Shown here: piece by piece, positions 44,494 through 52,708 of the stretch
Numbering within the stretch: position 1 is the first letter of the stretch
Layout of the letters: the number at the start of each line of letters is the position of its first letter
DNA from: Cohnella sp. AR92
Lineage (GTDB): Bacteria > Bacillota > Bacilli > Paenibacillales > Paenibacillaceae
NCBI RefSeq assembly: GCF_003990975.1
Contig: NZ_RZJR01000002.1
Span: forward strand, 220,741-284,740
Direction of reading: 5' to 3'
Length of the DNA: 64,000 bases
The notes under the pieces: model-generated
Told to the model about the DNA's origin: nothing
Seen by the model: the letters and a program-made list of their open reading frames with translations, nothing else
Database searches by the model: none
Translations under genes and position numbers: made by a program

Positions 44494-44616
44494 AACTGAC
44501 AGCCCTTATTTGATCGAAAAAGGGTCGTTTTGAATTCTTACGGAACTGAGCGACGTTATTTTTATGTTTTAGCCTTGGCAAGTGGCATTATTATAAAAAT
44601 AAGGGCTGTCAGATCC
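44487..44616. repeat. GGAACTGACAGCCCTTATTT elements, direct and inverted
   Basis: CTTACGGAACTGACAGCCCT plus TATTT at 44487-44511 is repeated with changes at 44537-44564 (CTTACGGAACTGAGCGACGT plus TATTT). It also recurs inverted at 44595-44616 (AAAAATAAGGGCTGTCAGAT). The outer pair shares 14 complementary bases (GACAGCCCTTATTT), so a long hairpin can form across about 110 bases. Confidence 0.8.
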
Positions 44617-44697
44617 TTTAAAATCCAAAAGTCGCCAATCCGCGTCTCTAAAGGTCTCAAATATCCGTTACGAATTGTCGTGGAAAGACAGGCTCCG

Positions 44698-44750
44698 ATA
44701 AAAAGCCGGATCGCGCCTCGGGCTTCCGCCTAAGGGTCGATCCGGCTTCG
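44698..44750 (-). terminator. Terminator of the hrcA-grpE-dnaK-dnaJ operon
   Basis: Minus-strand AAGCCGGATCG and CGATCCGGCTT are complementary arms around a GC-rich loop, followed by TTTTATC. It lies about 15 bases after the dnaJ stop. Confidence 0.88.
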
Positions 44751-44763
44751 ATGAGCGTTCGCT

Positions 44764-45891
44764 CTATTCGCCGCGGAACGCTTTCTTCATGCGATCGAAA
44801 ATCGATTCATGATGCTCGTTGCTGGCTTCCTCGCCGCTCTTGGCGGCGAATTGGCGCAGCAGTTCCTTCTGCTCGTCGTTCAGCTGCGTCGGGGTAACGA
44901 CCGTCACCTTGACGTGCTGATCCCCTTGGCCGTAGCCGCGAAGCTTCGGCACGCCTTTGCCCTTCAGGCGGAAGAACGTTCCGGTCTGCGTGCCGCTCGG
45001 AATCTTCAGCTTTACCTTCTCCGTCAAGGTCGGGATCTCGATCTCGTCGCCAAGCGCCGCTTGCGCGAACGTCAGCGGAACCTCGCAATAGATGTCGTCC
45101 CCTTCCCGTTCGAAGAAATCGTGAGCTTTGACGCGAAGCACCAGATAGAGGTCGCCGTTCGGACCGCCGCGCACGCCCGCTTCGCCCTCTCCGCTTACGC
45201 GCAGCTGCGAGCCGTCGTCCACGCCGGCCGGAATCTTCACGTGAATCTTCCGTTGGCGCTTCACTTGGCCGCTGCCGCTGCAGGTCGTGCAGCGCTCGCG
45301 GATGATCTTGCCGCGTCCGCCGCAGTTCGAGCAAGCCCGGCGGTTGACGATTCGGCCGAATGGCGTATTCTGCGCCACTTCCTGCTGGCCGGTGCCGTGG
45401 CAGACCGAGCAAGTATCGACCTTGGTGCCCGGCTTCGCTCCGTTGCCGTGACAGGTGTCGCACGTCTCGGTGCGCGGAATGGTGATGTCGGTCTCCTTGC
45501 CGAAGACGGCTTCCTTGAACTCGATCGTCATCGTGTACTGGAGGTCGTTCCCGCGCTGCGGCGCGTTCGGATCGCGGCGATTGCCGCCTCCCCCGAAGAA
45601 CATGTCGAAGATGTCCCCGAACCCGCCTCCGAAGTCCGCTCCGCCTCCGCCGCCTCCGAAGCCGGCCATCGGATCCTCATGGCCGTACTGATCGTAACGC
45701 GCGCGCTTCTGGTCGTCGCTCAGGACGTCATAGGCTTCCTTGACTTCCTTGAATTTCTGTTCCGCGTCCGCTTCCTTGTTGACATCGGGATGGTATTTAC
45801 GGGCCAAGCCCCGGTATGATTTCTTAATCTCTTCCGCAGAGGCGTTCCGGCCTACGCCTAGCACCTCGTAAAAATCTTTCTTGTCGGCCAC
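44764..45891 (-). CDS. dnaJ: Chaperone protein DnaJ
   Basis: The Hsp40 co-chaperone that delivers clients to DnaK and stimulates its ATPase. The 375-residue protein has an intact J domain (KYHPDVN holds the HPD motif) and a Gly/Phe-rich linker ([19 protein letters not shown]). Four zinc-finger repeats follow ([36 protein letters not shown]). C-terminal substrate-binding domains complete the type I layout. It is the last gene of the heat-shock operon and lies 200 bases after dnaK; no promoter is obvious in that gap. Confidence 0.98.
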   Translation of the reverse strand: MADKKDFYEVLGVGRNASAEEIKKSYRGLARKYHPDVNKEADAEQKFKEVKEAYDVLSDDQKRARYDQYGHEDPMAGFGGGGGGADFGGGFGDIFDMFFGGGGNRRDPNAPQRGNDLQYTMTIEFKEAVFGKETDITIPRTETCDTCHGNGAKPGTKVDTCSVCHGTGQQEVAQNTPFGRIVNRRACSNCGGRGKIIRERCTTCSGSGQVKRQRKIHVKIPAGVDDGSQLRVSGEGEAGVRGGPNGDLYLVLRVKAHDFFEREGDDIYCEVPLTFAQAALGDEIEIPTLTEKVKLKIPSGTQTGTFFRLKGKGVPKLRGYGQGDQHVKVTVVTPTQLNDEQKELLRQFAAKSGEEASNEHHESIFDRMKKAFRGE

Positions 45892-46093
45892 TTCCCCACC
45901 TCCATGAGGAAAGTCAAAGCCGGCTTCCCGGCCGTCGAATGCGCCCCCGGTTCCTCATCTGCCTGCAGGCCCGCGGCTTGATCCCGAGCATCATTCGGAA
46001 TGACAAGCGCGCCCTGCAAGGCTAACGGAAGAGGACCGAGACGGCAAACCGGCTTAAGAAGCTGCTTTGACTTTCGTTATCGATACAAACCGC

Positions 46094-47938
46094 TTATTTC
46101 TTGTCTTCGTCCACGACTTCGTAGTCGGCGTCGACGACATTGTCCTTCTTCGGCGCTGCTCCCGCGTCGGAAGCGGCTTCTGCGCCTGGGGCGCCTTGCG
46201 CGGCTTGCGCTTGCTCATAGAGCTTGACGGACAGCTGTTGCACGATCTCCGTCAGGGATTCGGTTGCCGACTTGATCTCGTCGAGGTTCTCGCCTTCCAG
46301 CGCCTTCTTGAGAGCTTCCTTGGCCGATTCCGCCTGGGAAATCTCGCCGGCGTCAACCTTGTCGCCGAGATCCTTAATCGTCTTCTCAACCGTATAGATT
46401 AGCTGGTCGCCGGAGTTCTTCGCTTCGATCAGCTCGCGGCGCTTCGCGTCTTCGTCGGCATGAAGTTCGGCTTCCTTCTGCATGCGCTCGATCTCTTCTT
46501 TGCTGAGGCCGCTGGAAGAAGTGATCGTAATCTTCTGGCTCTTACCCGTTCCTTTGTCGAGAGCGGATACGTTCACGATGCCGTTCGCGTCAAGGTCGAA
46601 GGAAACTTCGATCTGCGGAATGCCGCGAGGAGCCGGCGGAATGTCGCTCAGGATGAAGCGGCCGAGCGTCTTGTTGTCCTTCGCCATTGCGCGTTCGCCT
46701 TGCAGGACGTGAATCTCTACCTGCGTTTGGTTGTCCGCGTACGTGGAGAACACTTGGGACTTGCTAGTTGGGATCGTCGTGTTGCGGTCGATCATCTTCG
46801 TCATGACGCCGCCAGCCGTTTCGATACCGAGGGACAGCGGAGTGACGTCGAGAAGGACAACGTCCTTGACTTCGCCGGTCAGTACGCCCGCTTGGACAGC
46901 GGCGCCGAGAGCGACGACTTCGTCCGGGTTAACGCCCTTGTGCGGCTCTTTGCCCGTCAGCTTCTTGATCGCCTCTTGAACGGCAGGAATACGTGTGGAA
47001 CCGCCGACCAGAACGATCTTGTCGATCTGCGAAGCGGACAAGCCTGCGTCGGACATCGCTTGGCGAGTCGGAGCCATCGTGCGTTCTACCAGGGAAGCGG
47101 TCAGTTCGTCGAACTTCGCGCGGGTCAGCGTCAGTTCCAAGTGCTGCGGAACGCCGTCGACCATCGTGATGAACGGAAGGGAGATCGTCGTGGAGACGAC
47201 GCCGGACAGTTCCTTCTTCGCCTTCTCGGCCGCGTCCTTCAAGCGTTGAACAGCCGCTTTGTCCTTCAGCAGGTCAATGCCGTGTTCTTTCTTGAATTCG
47301 CCGGACAGCCATTCCATGATCGCTTGGTCGAAGTCGTCGCCGCCGAGGTGGTTATCGCCGCTCGTTGCTTTTACTTCGAAGAAGCCGTCGCCCAGCTCCA
47401 GAATGCTGACGTCGAACGTACCGCCGCCAAGGTCGAAGACGAGGATCGTTTGGTCTTCTTGCTTCTCAAAACCGTAAGCAAGCGCCGCAGCAGTCGGTTC
47501 GTTGACGATACGGAGAACCTCGAGACCGGCGATGCTTCCTGCATCCTTGGTCGCTTGGCGCTGGCTGTCGTTAAAGTATGCCGGAACCGTGATGACCGCT
47601 TGGGTAACCGGTTGGCCAAGATAAGCTTCAGCATCGGCTTTGAGCTTCTGCAGGATGATTGCGGAGATCTCTTGCGGCGTGTAGTCCTTGCCGTCGATGT
47701 GCTCTTTATGGTTCGTTCCCATGTGGCGCTTGATCGAGATGATCGTGCGGTCCGGGTTGGTGATCGCTTGGCGCTTCGCCGTCTCGCCGATCGTGCGCTC
47801 GCCGTCTTTCTTGAAGCCGACGACCGAAGGGGTCGTGCGGTTACCTTCCGGATTCGGAATAACGACGGCTTCGCCGCCCTCCATTACCGCTACGCATGAG
47901 TTCGTGGTGCCCAAGTCAATGCCGATTACCTTACTCAT
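46094..47938 (-). CDS. dnaK: Chaperone protein DnaK
   Basis: The Hsp70 chaperone, an ATP-driven folding machine. The 614-residue protein starts [20 protein letters not shown]. Phosphate-binding motifs include [17 protein letters not shown] and [14 protein letters not shown], and the interdomain linker [15 protein letters not shown] precedes the beta-sandwich and lid. The C-terminus is Ala/Gly-rich and ends [11 protein letters not shown], close to the EEVD-like tail. It lies between grpE and dnaJ. Confidence 0.98.
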   Translation of the reverse strand: MSKVIGIDLGTTNSCVAVMEGGEAVVIPNPEGNRTTPSVVGFKKDGERTIGETAKRQAITNPDRTIISIKRHMGTNHKEHIDGKDYTPQEISAIILQKLKADAEAYLGQPVTQAVITVPAYFNDSQRQATKDAGSIAGLEVLRIVNEPTAAALAYGFEKQEDQTILVFDLGGGTFDVSILELGDGFFEVKATSGDNHLGGDDFDQAIMEWLSGEFKKEHGIDLLKDKAAVQRLKDAAEKAKKELSGVVSTTISLPFITMVDGVPQHLELTLTRAKFDELTASLVERTMAPTRQAMSDAGLSASQIDKIVLVGGSTRIPAVQEAIKKLTGKEPHKGVNPDEVVALGAAVQAGVLTGEVKDVVLLDVTPLSLGIETAGGVMTKMIDRNTTIPTSKSQVFSTYADNQTQVEIHVLQGERAMAKDNKTLGRFILSDIPPAPRGIPQIEVSFDLDANGIVNVSALDKGTGKSQKITITSSSGLSKEEIERMQKEAELHADEDAKRRELIEAKNSGDQLIYTVEKTIKDLGDKVDAGEISQAESAKEALKKALEGENLDEIKSATESLTEIVQQLSVKLYEQAQAAQGAPGAEAASDAGAAPKKDNVVDADYEVVDEDKK

Positions 47939-47986
47939 ATTAAACAGCTCCTTCTCGCAATGTGAACGTGAATGTTGATGCTATCG

Positions 47987-48574
47987 TTACCCGCTGACTT
48001 TAACCATCGCGGGGCGAATGACTTTGTCCTTTAGAATGTAACCGGACTGCACGACCTCGACGACGGTGCCTTCCTCGTACTCGTCGGACTCGACTTGCAT
48101 GATCGCTTGATGGTATTCCGGATCGAAAGGCTGACCGACAGGGTCCATCGCCTTCAGTCCTTCTCCATCCAGCACTTGCCATAGCTGGCGATAAATCATA
48201 TCGACGCCCTTCGAGAACGATTGGCTGTCGGCGGACTCGCCGCTGGTCGCCAGCGCTCTTCCGAAATTATCGATAACTGGCAGAAGCGATTCGATCAGCT
48301 TGACCGAAGCGTATTGAGCCAGTTCTTCCTTTTCTTTAAGCGTACGGCGGCGATAGTTATCGAAGTCCGCCTGTGCGCGCAAATATCGACCGTTCGCTTC
48401 TTCCGCTTGCTTGCGGAGCTCCTCGAGGCGAGGATCTTCCTGAATGACGGCCTCAGTCTCGTTCTCTTGCGTAACTTCCGCTTGCTCCTCGGTCGCCTCT
48501 TGGACGATCTCCTCGGCAGCGTTCTCGCGTTCTTGTGCCATCTCTTCGTGCTCCTTCATTTCTGGACTGCTCAC
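47987..48574 (-). CDS. grpE: Nucleotide exchange factor GrpE
   Basis: GrpE releases ADP from DnaK. The 195-residue protein has a long acidic coiled-coil N-terminus (EEIVQEATEEQAEVTQENETE). The conserved core is ADFDNYRRRTLKEKEEL, GVDMIYRQLWQVL and FDPEYHQAIMQVESDE, with EGTVVEVVQSGYILKDKVIRPAMV at the end. The GTG at 48574 has AAGGAGGTGATC upstream; in-frame ATGs follow at residues 6 and 12. It is the second gene after hrcA. Confidence 0.97.
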   Translation of the reverse strand: MSSPEMKEHEEMAQERENAAEEIVQEATEEQAEVTQENETEAVIQEDPRLEELRKQAEEANGRYLRAQADFDNYRRRTLKEKEELAQYASVKLIESLLPVIDNFGRALATSGESADSQSFSKGVDMIYRQLWQVLDGEGLKAMDPVGQPFDPEYHQAIMQVESDEYEEGTVVEVVQSGYILKDKVIRPAMVKVSG

Positions 48575-48625
48575 GCAGGGATCACCTCCTTACCGTACCA
48601 CTGGACAAGTCGGGCTATACGGGCT

Positions 48626-49651
48626 TCACTTGTGGCGTTTGGCGTACCATAACGACATATCCTTGGACAAATAATCCAACAGGCTCATCACCTTCACGTA
48701 ATCCATCCGGGTCGGTCCGAGAATGCCGATCGATCCAAGGGACTGCCCTTCAAAGGAGAAGGTCGCCGTAATCAAGCTGCACTGGTTAATAGCCTCAACC
48801 GCATTTTCCGTCCCGATTCTGACCTGAATGCCTTCTGGAACCGAGTTGAAAAGCTGAAGCAGCTTCGGCGTCTCATCCAGCATATCGAGAATATTCTTCA
48901 CTTTGCCCGTGTCCTGGAACTCCGGCTGGGTCAGAATATTGGTGGCGCCGCTGAGGAACACCCTCGGCTCCGCCCCTTCGGCCAGCGCCGTCTCCAATAC
49001 GTTGAGGATTTGCTCGCAGCTGTCGACGATTCGGCCAAGCTCCTTGCCGATCTCGCTGTGGAGCACCGACTTCACCTTAACGAACGGAACCCCGCTCAGC
49101 TTGTGGTTTAGCATGTTCACGATCTTCTGAATATCGTCCATGCCGATTCCTTCCGGAATGGTCACGGTTCGATGCTCGACGTGCCCGGTGCTCGTCACGA
49201 TAATCGCGACGGCCGACGACTCGTTGATCGGTACCAGCTGGAAGTGCTTCAGCGTCGCCTGGAACGTCTCCGGTCCAAGGACGATGGAGGTGTAATTGGT
49301 CAACTGCGACAGGATCGTCGCGGTGTGGTCAATCACTTCTTCCCACAGGTTCATCTTCTCGGCGAAGAAGCCCCGGATCTTGCGCATGTCTTGCTCGCCG
49401 ATCCCGCCCAATTGAATCAGGTGGTCGACGTAATAACGATAGCCTTTGATCGAGGGGACGCGGCCCGCGGACGTATGGGGCTGCTCCAGCAATCCCAGCT
49501 CCTCCAGGTCGGCCATCTCATTCCGAATCGTAGCCGGACTAAACGTGACATCCGCCCGCTTCGAGATGCTGCGAGAACCAACCGGCTCAGCAGAACGGAT
49601 ATAATCGTCAACGATTGCATTCAAGATCATTCTCTGGCGTTCGGTCAGCAT
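48626..49651 (-). CDS. hrcA: Heat-inducible transcription repressor HrcA
   Basis: HrcA represses class I heat-shock genes by binding CIRCE and is kept active by GroEL. The 341-residue protein begins LTERQRMILNAIVDDYIRSAEPVGSRSISKR, the winged-helix DNA-binding domain. NEMADLEELGLLEQPHTSAGR and VPSIKGYRYYVDHL follow as in the family, and the C-terminus has GILGPTRMDYVKVM. It is the first gene of hrcA-grpE-dnaK-dnaJ and is preceded by a CIRCE element, so it controls itself. Confidence 0.97.
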   Translation of the reverse strand: MLTERQRMILNAIVDDYIRSAEPVGSRSISKRADVTFSPATIRNEMADLEELGLLEQPHTSAGRVPSIKGYRYYVDHLIQLGGIGEQDMRKIRGFFAEKMNLWEEVIDHTATILSQLTNYTSIVLGPETFQATLKHFQLVPINESSAVAIIVTSTGHVEHRTVTIPEGIGMDDIQKIVNMLNHKLSGVPFVKVKSVLHSEIGKELGRIVDSCEQILNVLETALAEGAEPRVFLSGATNILTQPEFQDTGKVKNILDMLDETPKLLQLFNSVPEGIQVRIGTENAVEAINQCSLITATFSFEGQSLGSIGILGPTRMDYVKVMSLLDYLSKDMSLWYAKRHK

Positions 49652-49675
49652 TCTCGCTTTCCCTCCTTCGATTCG

Positions 49676-49702
49676 TTAGCACTCATACCTGACGAGTGCT
49701 AA
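49676..49702. promoter_or_regulatory. CIRCE operator
   Basis: A perfect TTAGCACTC-N9-GAGTGCTAA inverted repeat, 25 bases before the hrcA start codon and just downstream of the promoter -10. It is the HrcA binding site for the whole dnaK operon. Confidence 0.97.
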
Positions 49703-49712
49703 TCGCTACTAC

Positions 49713-49765
49713 AAAAATACCAAACCGTTCCGGTCGTGTCAAGAACGATCCGTACGGTTTGGCTT
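49713..49765 (-). terminator. Hairpin terminator overlapping the hrcA promoter
   Basis: CCAAACCGT and ACGGTTTGG arms, extended by partly complementary bases, form a long stem 30 bases after the GNAT gene stop. On the minus strand it is followed by TATTTTTG. The loop contains the -35 hexamer of the hrcA promoter. A T run (CTTTTG) also follows on the plus strand, but no plus-strand gene ends here. Confidence 0.6.
49714..49742 (-). promoter_or_regulatory. Sigma-A promoter of the hrcA operon
   Basis: Minus-strand TTGACA (49737-49742), a 17-base spacer and TATTTT (49714-49719). CIRCE lies at about +5 to +30. The promoter overlaps a hairpin (49721-49765) that would also end the upstream acetyltransferase transcript, with the -10 TATTTTTG serving as U tract. 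Confidence 0.8.
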
Positions 49766-49794
49766 TTGTCTGCGTAGATAGGGTCTATTATCGG

Positions 49795-50277
49795 TTAAGA
49801 AGCATTGGATTCGTCCAGCATGCGCACGACGGCGATCTCGTCGCAGCATTGCTGCTTGCTGCAGTGCACGCAATCCGTCCATACTTTCTCCGGGAAAATC
49901 TCCTTGTCAACCACTTTAAAATCGTTCTTAAGGAAGAAATCGACCGCATAGGTAAGCGCCATGATCTTCGGGATCTTCATCGCGCGCGCTTCCTCGATCA
50001 ACGCGTTCACGATCATCGTTCCGAGGCCTTTGCCTTTGTAGCCTTCGGCCATGCCGAGCGAACGGATCTCGACCAGATCGGCGCCAAGGCGGAACAAGGA
50101 ACCGCAGCCGATCAGCTTGCCGCCTTCCTCGGCGACAAAGAAAGAATCGATATGGCGCAGAAGCGCCTCTCTGGATCGCGGAAGCATGATCCCCTTGGCA
50201 GCGTATCCTTGGATGAGCTCGTGCAAGGCTTCAACGTCTGCGGGAAGAGCCTTGCGGCACGTTATGGTCATGTTCAC
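49795..50277 (-). CDS. GNAT family N-acetyltransferase (ArgA-like)
   Basis: A 160-residue acetyltransferase with the acetyl-CoA motif EGYKGKGLGTMIVNALIEEA (R/QxxGxG/A type) near residue 80. The C-terminus has FPEKVWTDCVHCSKQQCCDEIAVV, a cysteine-rich ending seen in short N-acetylglutamate synthase-like proteins. This suggests, but does not prove, glutamate N-acetylation in arginine synthesis; no arg genes are adjacent. It starts from a GTG at 50277 with AGAAGGGA upstream and ends 30 bases before the hairpin at the hrcA promoter. Confidence 0.85.
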   Translation of the reverse strand: MNMTITCRKALPADVEALHELIQGYAAKGIMLPRSREALLRHIDSFFVAEEGGKLIGCGSLFRLGADLVEIRSLGMAEGYKGKGLGTMIVNALIEEARAMKIPKIMALTYAVDFFLKNDFKVVDKEIFPEKVWTDCVHCSKQQCCDEIAVVRMLDESNAS

Positions 50278-50564
50278 GCCTATCCCTTCTTTCTGTCATT
50301 CCAAAAATTATCGATGTGAATAAATATACAACACACCGAATTAAAACTCAATAGTGTTTTTTATCAACTTTATTTGGAGGCTATAGCGGGCGTGCTCGTT
50401 CGGCTTCCGGAGCCAATTGACTGCACCTCTTTTATGCATAAATGCTTTACAGTAAGTGAGTATTTGTCTGTGGATCGCAAACCATCAGAGCGGATTGGCG
50501 CACACTTTACCGTTCCTCTGCACAGGCCACGTTGTCCAACCTTTAATAGAGAGAAAAGCAGCAG

Positions 50565-50935
50565 CCACTGCGAACGCGCGACGTTGCCGTACAACGTTAT
50601 CTCGGGTTACCTCAGTGTTTTTGATCGCCGAATGATGACCTACGGCACGATCTCTGGGCACGACAGAACCTTTACTCGCCTTGATATTGCCGTACGGCAC
50701 TATCCCATGCCTCCATAGCACCTTTACTCGCCTAGATGTTGCCGTACAGCACTATCTCAAGCCTCCGCAGAACCTTTACTCGCCTAGATGTTGCCGTACA
50801 GCACTATCTCAAACCTCCATAGGTCCTTTACTCGCCGAGATGTTGCCACACAGCACGATCTCATGCCACCATAGCACCTTTACTCGCCTTGATTTTGCTA
50901 TGCAGCAATATCTCGGTCACCACACCTCTACCGTT
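50565..50935. repeat. 52-bp tandem array 3 (5 clear and about 2 degenerate units)
   Basis: Units starting CCTTTACTCGCC begin at 50669, 50721, 50773, 50825 and 50877, an exact 52-bp period. Two degenerate copies upstream in the same phase (near 50565 and 50617) keep TTGCCGTACaaC and TACGGCACGATCTC. Each unit has a TTGCCGTAC-GGCAcTATCTC core; copy 50669 is the perfect palindrome TGCCGTACGGCA. The rest of 50278-50564 holds no gene I can support. Confidence 0.85.
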
Positions 50936-51018
50936 GAATAAATTCGTTTCAACTGATGTCAGCAGACGAGGTACTGTAGCGACGGCGAAATGAGCCTTCA
51001 TCTTGGCTGCGGTGCGAA

Positions 51019-51350
51019 GTTAGTCTCGGTTGAGACTATCTCGGCGCTTCAGCTCGGCTGCGGTGCGAAGTTAGTCCCGGTTGAGACTATCTCGGTGCGT
51101 CAACTCGGCTACGGTGCGAAGTTAGTCTCGGTTGAGACTATCTCGGCGCTTCAGCTCGGCTGCGGTGCGAAGTTAGTCCCGGTTGAGACTATCTCGGTGC
51201 GTCAACTCGGCTACGGTGCGAAGTTAGTCTCGGTTGAGACGATCTCGGCGCTTCAGCTCGGCTATGGTGCGTAGTTAGTCTCGGTTGAGACTATCTCGGC
51301 GCTTCAGCTCGGCGACAACTCGGAGTTAGTCTCCGATGAGACGATCTTTC
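51019..51350. repeat. 51-bp tandem array 4 (7 units, 102-bp higher order)
   Basis: Units starting GTTAGTC begin at 51019, 51070, 51121, 51172, 51223, 51274 and 51325, an exact 51-bp period. Two subtypes alternate: GTTAGTCTCGGTTGAGACTA and GTTAGTCCCGGTTGAGACTA with different 3' halves, giving a 102-bp repeat over the first five copies. The core AGTCTC-GGTT-GAGACT is a perfect hairpin. Because 51 is a multiple of three, a 94-codon plus-strand frame stays open across it with a 17-residue repeat; I consider this non-coding. Confidence 0.92.
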
Positions 51351-51432
51351 CGCTGATGTGTCGACCCCTCCGCAATCAAGAGCATACCCAAACAGAAAGG
51401 CAGCGCAGGGAATCCCCCGCGCTGCCTATAGG

Positions 51433-52626
51433 CTACGCCAAGAAAGCGCCGAACACTTCGTTGCCCAGCGGAATGCCGCGCTCGGTCAGGCGCCAGCCTG
51501 CCGAGTCGCCTTCGCCGAACCGCTCGAGCAGCCCTTGGCCGCTCAGCTTCGCCAGTTCGGCGCCGAAGACGGCCTCCAGTTCCGCGCCGTCGAACTGGCG
51601 CTTGAAGTCGGCCTCCCGCACGCCATCCAGCAAGCGCAGGCCGACCATCATGAAGTCTTCCATCGCTTCGCGAACGCTGACTTCGTTCGCATCCTTGCGC
51701 GGAAGCCCGGCGGCCGCCGCGTCGATGTAGGCTTGCACGCCCTTGATGTTCATGTGCCGCGTTCCGAGCGCGTAGCCATGAGCGCCGGCGCCGAGACCGT
51801 AATACGGCTCGTTGTGCCAATAGGTCGAGTTATGCCGGCTTTCGTGCCCCGGCTTCGCGAAGTTGCTGATCTCATATTGCGTATAGCCCGCCGCGCCCAG
51901 CCTATCGCGCAGATGCTGGTACATCTCGACTTCGAGCTCCTCTTCCGGCAGCGGAAGCTCGCCCCGCTCGTACAGCCGATGGAAGAGGGTGTTCTCCTCG
52001 ACCTTGAGGCTGTACAGCGAGTAATGCGGCAGGTCGAGCTGAAGCGCCGTCGTCACGCTGTCCGCCAGATGCTTAAGCGTCTGACGAGGCAATCCGAACA
52101 TCAGGTCGATGGACAGATTCGAGAAGCCCGCCTTGCGGGCGTTCTCGATGCTGCGAATGACGTCGTCCGCCTCGTGAATTCGCCCGATCGCCTTCAGCAG
52201 CTCGTTGTCGAACGACTGCGCGCCGAAGCTTATCCGGTTGACTCCGCCTTCCCGCATGGCCGTCAGCTTCTCCAGATCGGTCGTTCCCGGGTTCGCCTCC
52301 ATCGTGAATTCCGCATCCGCCGCAACTTGGAAGTGGCGGGCGACCGAGTCCAGGAATCGCTTCATCTGAACCGGGTTCAGCACCGTCGGCGTTCCGCCTC
52401 CGACGAACACCTTGCGGATCGTCTCGGGAGGCAGCGCCTTGACCGTCAGCTCCATCTCCCGTTCCAATGCGTCCAGATAGGCGTCTACAGGCTGCCCTTC
52501 TACGACATAAGAATTGAAGTCGCAGTAGAAGCACTTATTCGTGCAAAAGGGGATGTGGATATACAGCGCGCGAGGCGTCCATCCGTGAACCGCCGGCTTC
52601 TTAGCGGCGATAATCTCTTCGGACAA
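51433..52626 (-). CDS. hemW: Heme chaperone HemW (radical SAM)
   Basis: HemW is a HemN-like radical-SAM protein that carries heme to target proteins rather than oxidising coproporphyrinogen. The 397-residue protein has the cluster motif CTNKCFYCDF (C-x3-C-x2-C) near residue 30. FVGGGTPTVLN and NRISFGAQSFDNELLKAIGR follow, as does the C-terminal HemW domain (NSTYWHNEPYYGLGAGAHGY). The TTG at 52626 has GGAGGGG upstream. It lies between lepA and the hrcA operon, the standard order. Confidence 0.96.
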   Translation of the reverse strand: MSEEIIAAKKPAVHGWTPRALYIHIPFCTNKCFYCDFNSYVVEGQPVDAYLDALEREMELTVKALPPETIRKVFVGGGTPTVLNPVQMKRFLDSVARHFQVAADAEFTMEANPGTTDLEKLTAMREGGVNRISFGAQSFDNELLKAIGRIHEADDVIRSIENARKAGFSNLSIDLMFGLPRQTLKHLADSVTTALQLDLPHYSLYSLKVEENTLFHRLYERGELPLPEEELEVEMYQHLRDRLGAAGYTQYEISNFAKPGHESRHNSTYWHNEPYYGLGAGAHGYALGTRHMNIKGVQAYIDAAAAGLPRKDANEVSVREAMEDFMMVGLRLLDGVREADFKRQFDGAELEAVFGAELAKLSGQGLLERFGEGDSAGWRLTERGIPLGNEVFGAFLA

Positions 52627-52708
52627 TCTTTTCCCCTCCTCTCCTTATCGTTCTTCCTCCATATAACAGGGATGAACCGGTCGCCCGGTTCATCCTCGAC
52701 TAATGCTG

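Larger units (their letters stand above)
44041..44763. other. Gene-free, repeat-rich intergenic region
   Basis: No convincing gene is seen in these 720 bases. Contents: three copies of GCATGGAA context (near 44120, 44202, 44234), with a loose direct repeat GCCTtATAA-GCATGGAA at 44191-44210 and 44223-44242; a GC-rich stretch built from GGCTGCGGCTTACGG variants (44320-44495); a set of GGAACTGA elements (44487-44616); and the dnaJ terminator (44698-44750). Confidence 0.7.

Noticed and set aside
50990-51274. 94-codon plus-strand ORF with a 17-residue repeat (LGCGAKLVSVETISALQ type)
   Set aside because: It is open only because array 4 has a 51-bp period divisible by three. No ribosome site precedes it, it lies within non-coding repeats, and the sister 52-bp arrays cannot code in the same way.
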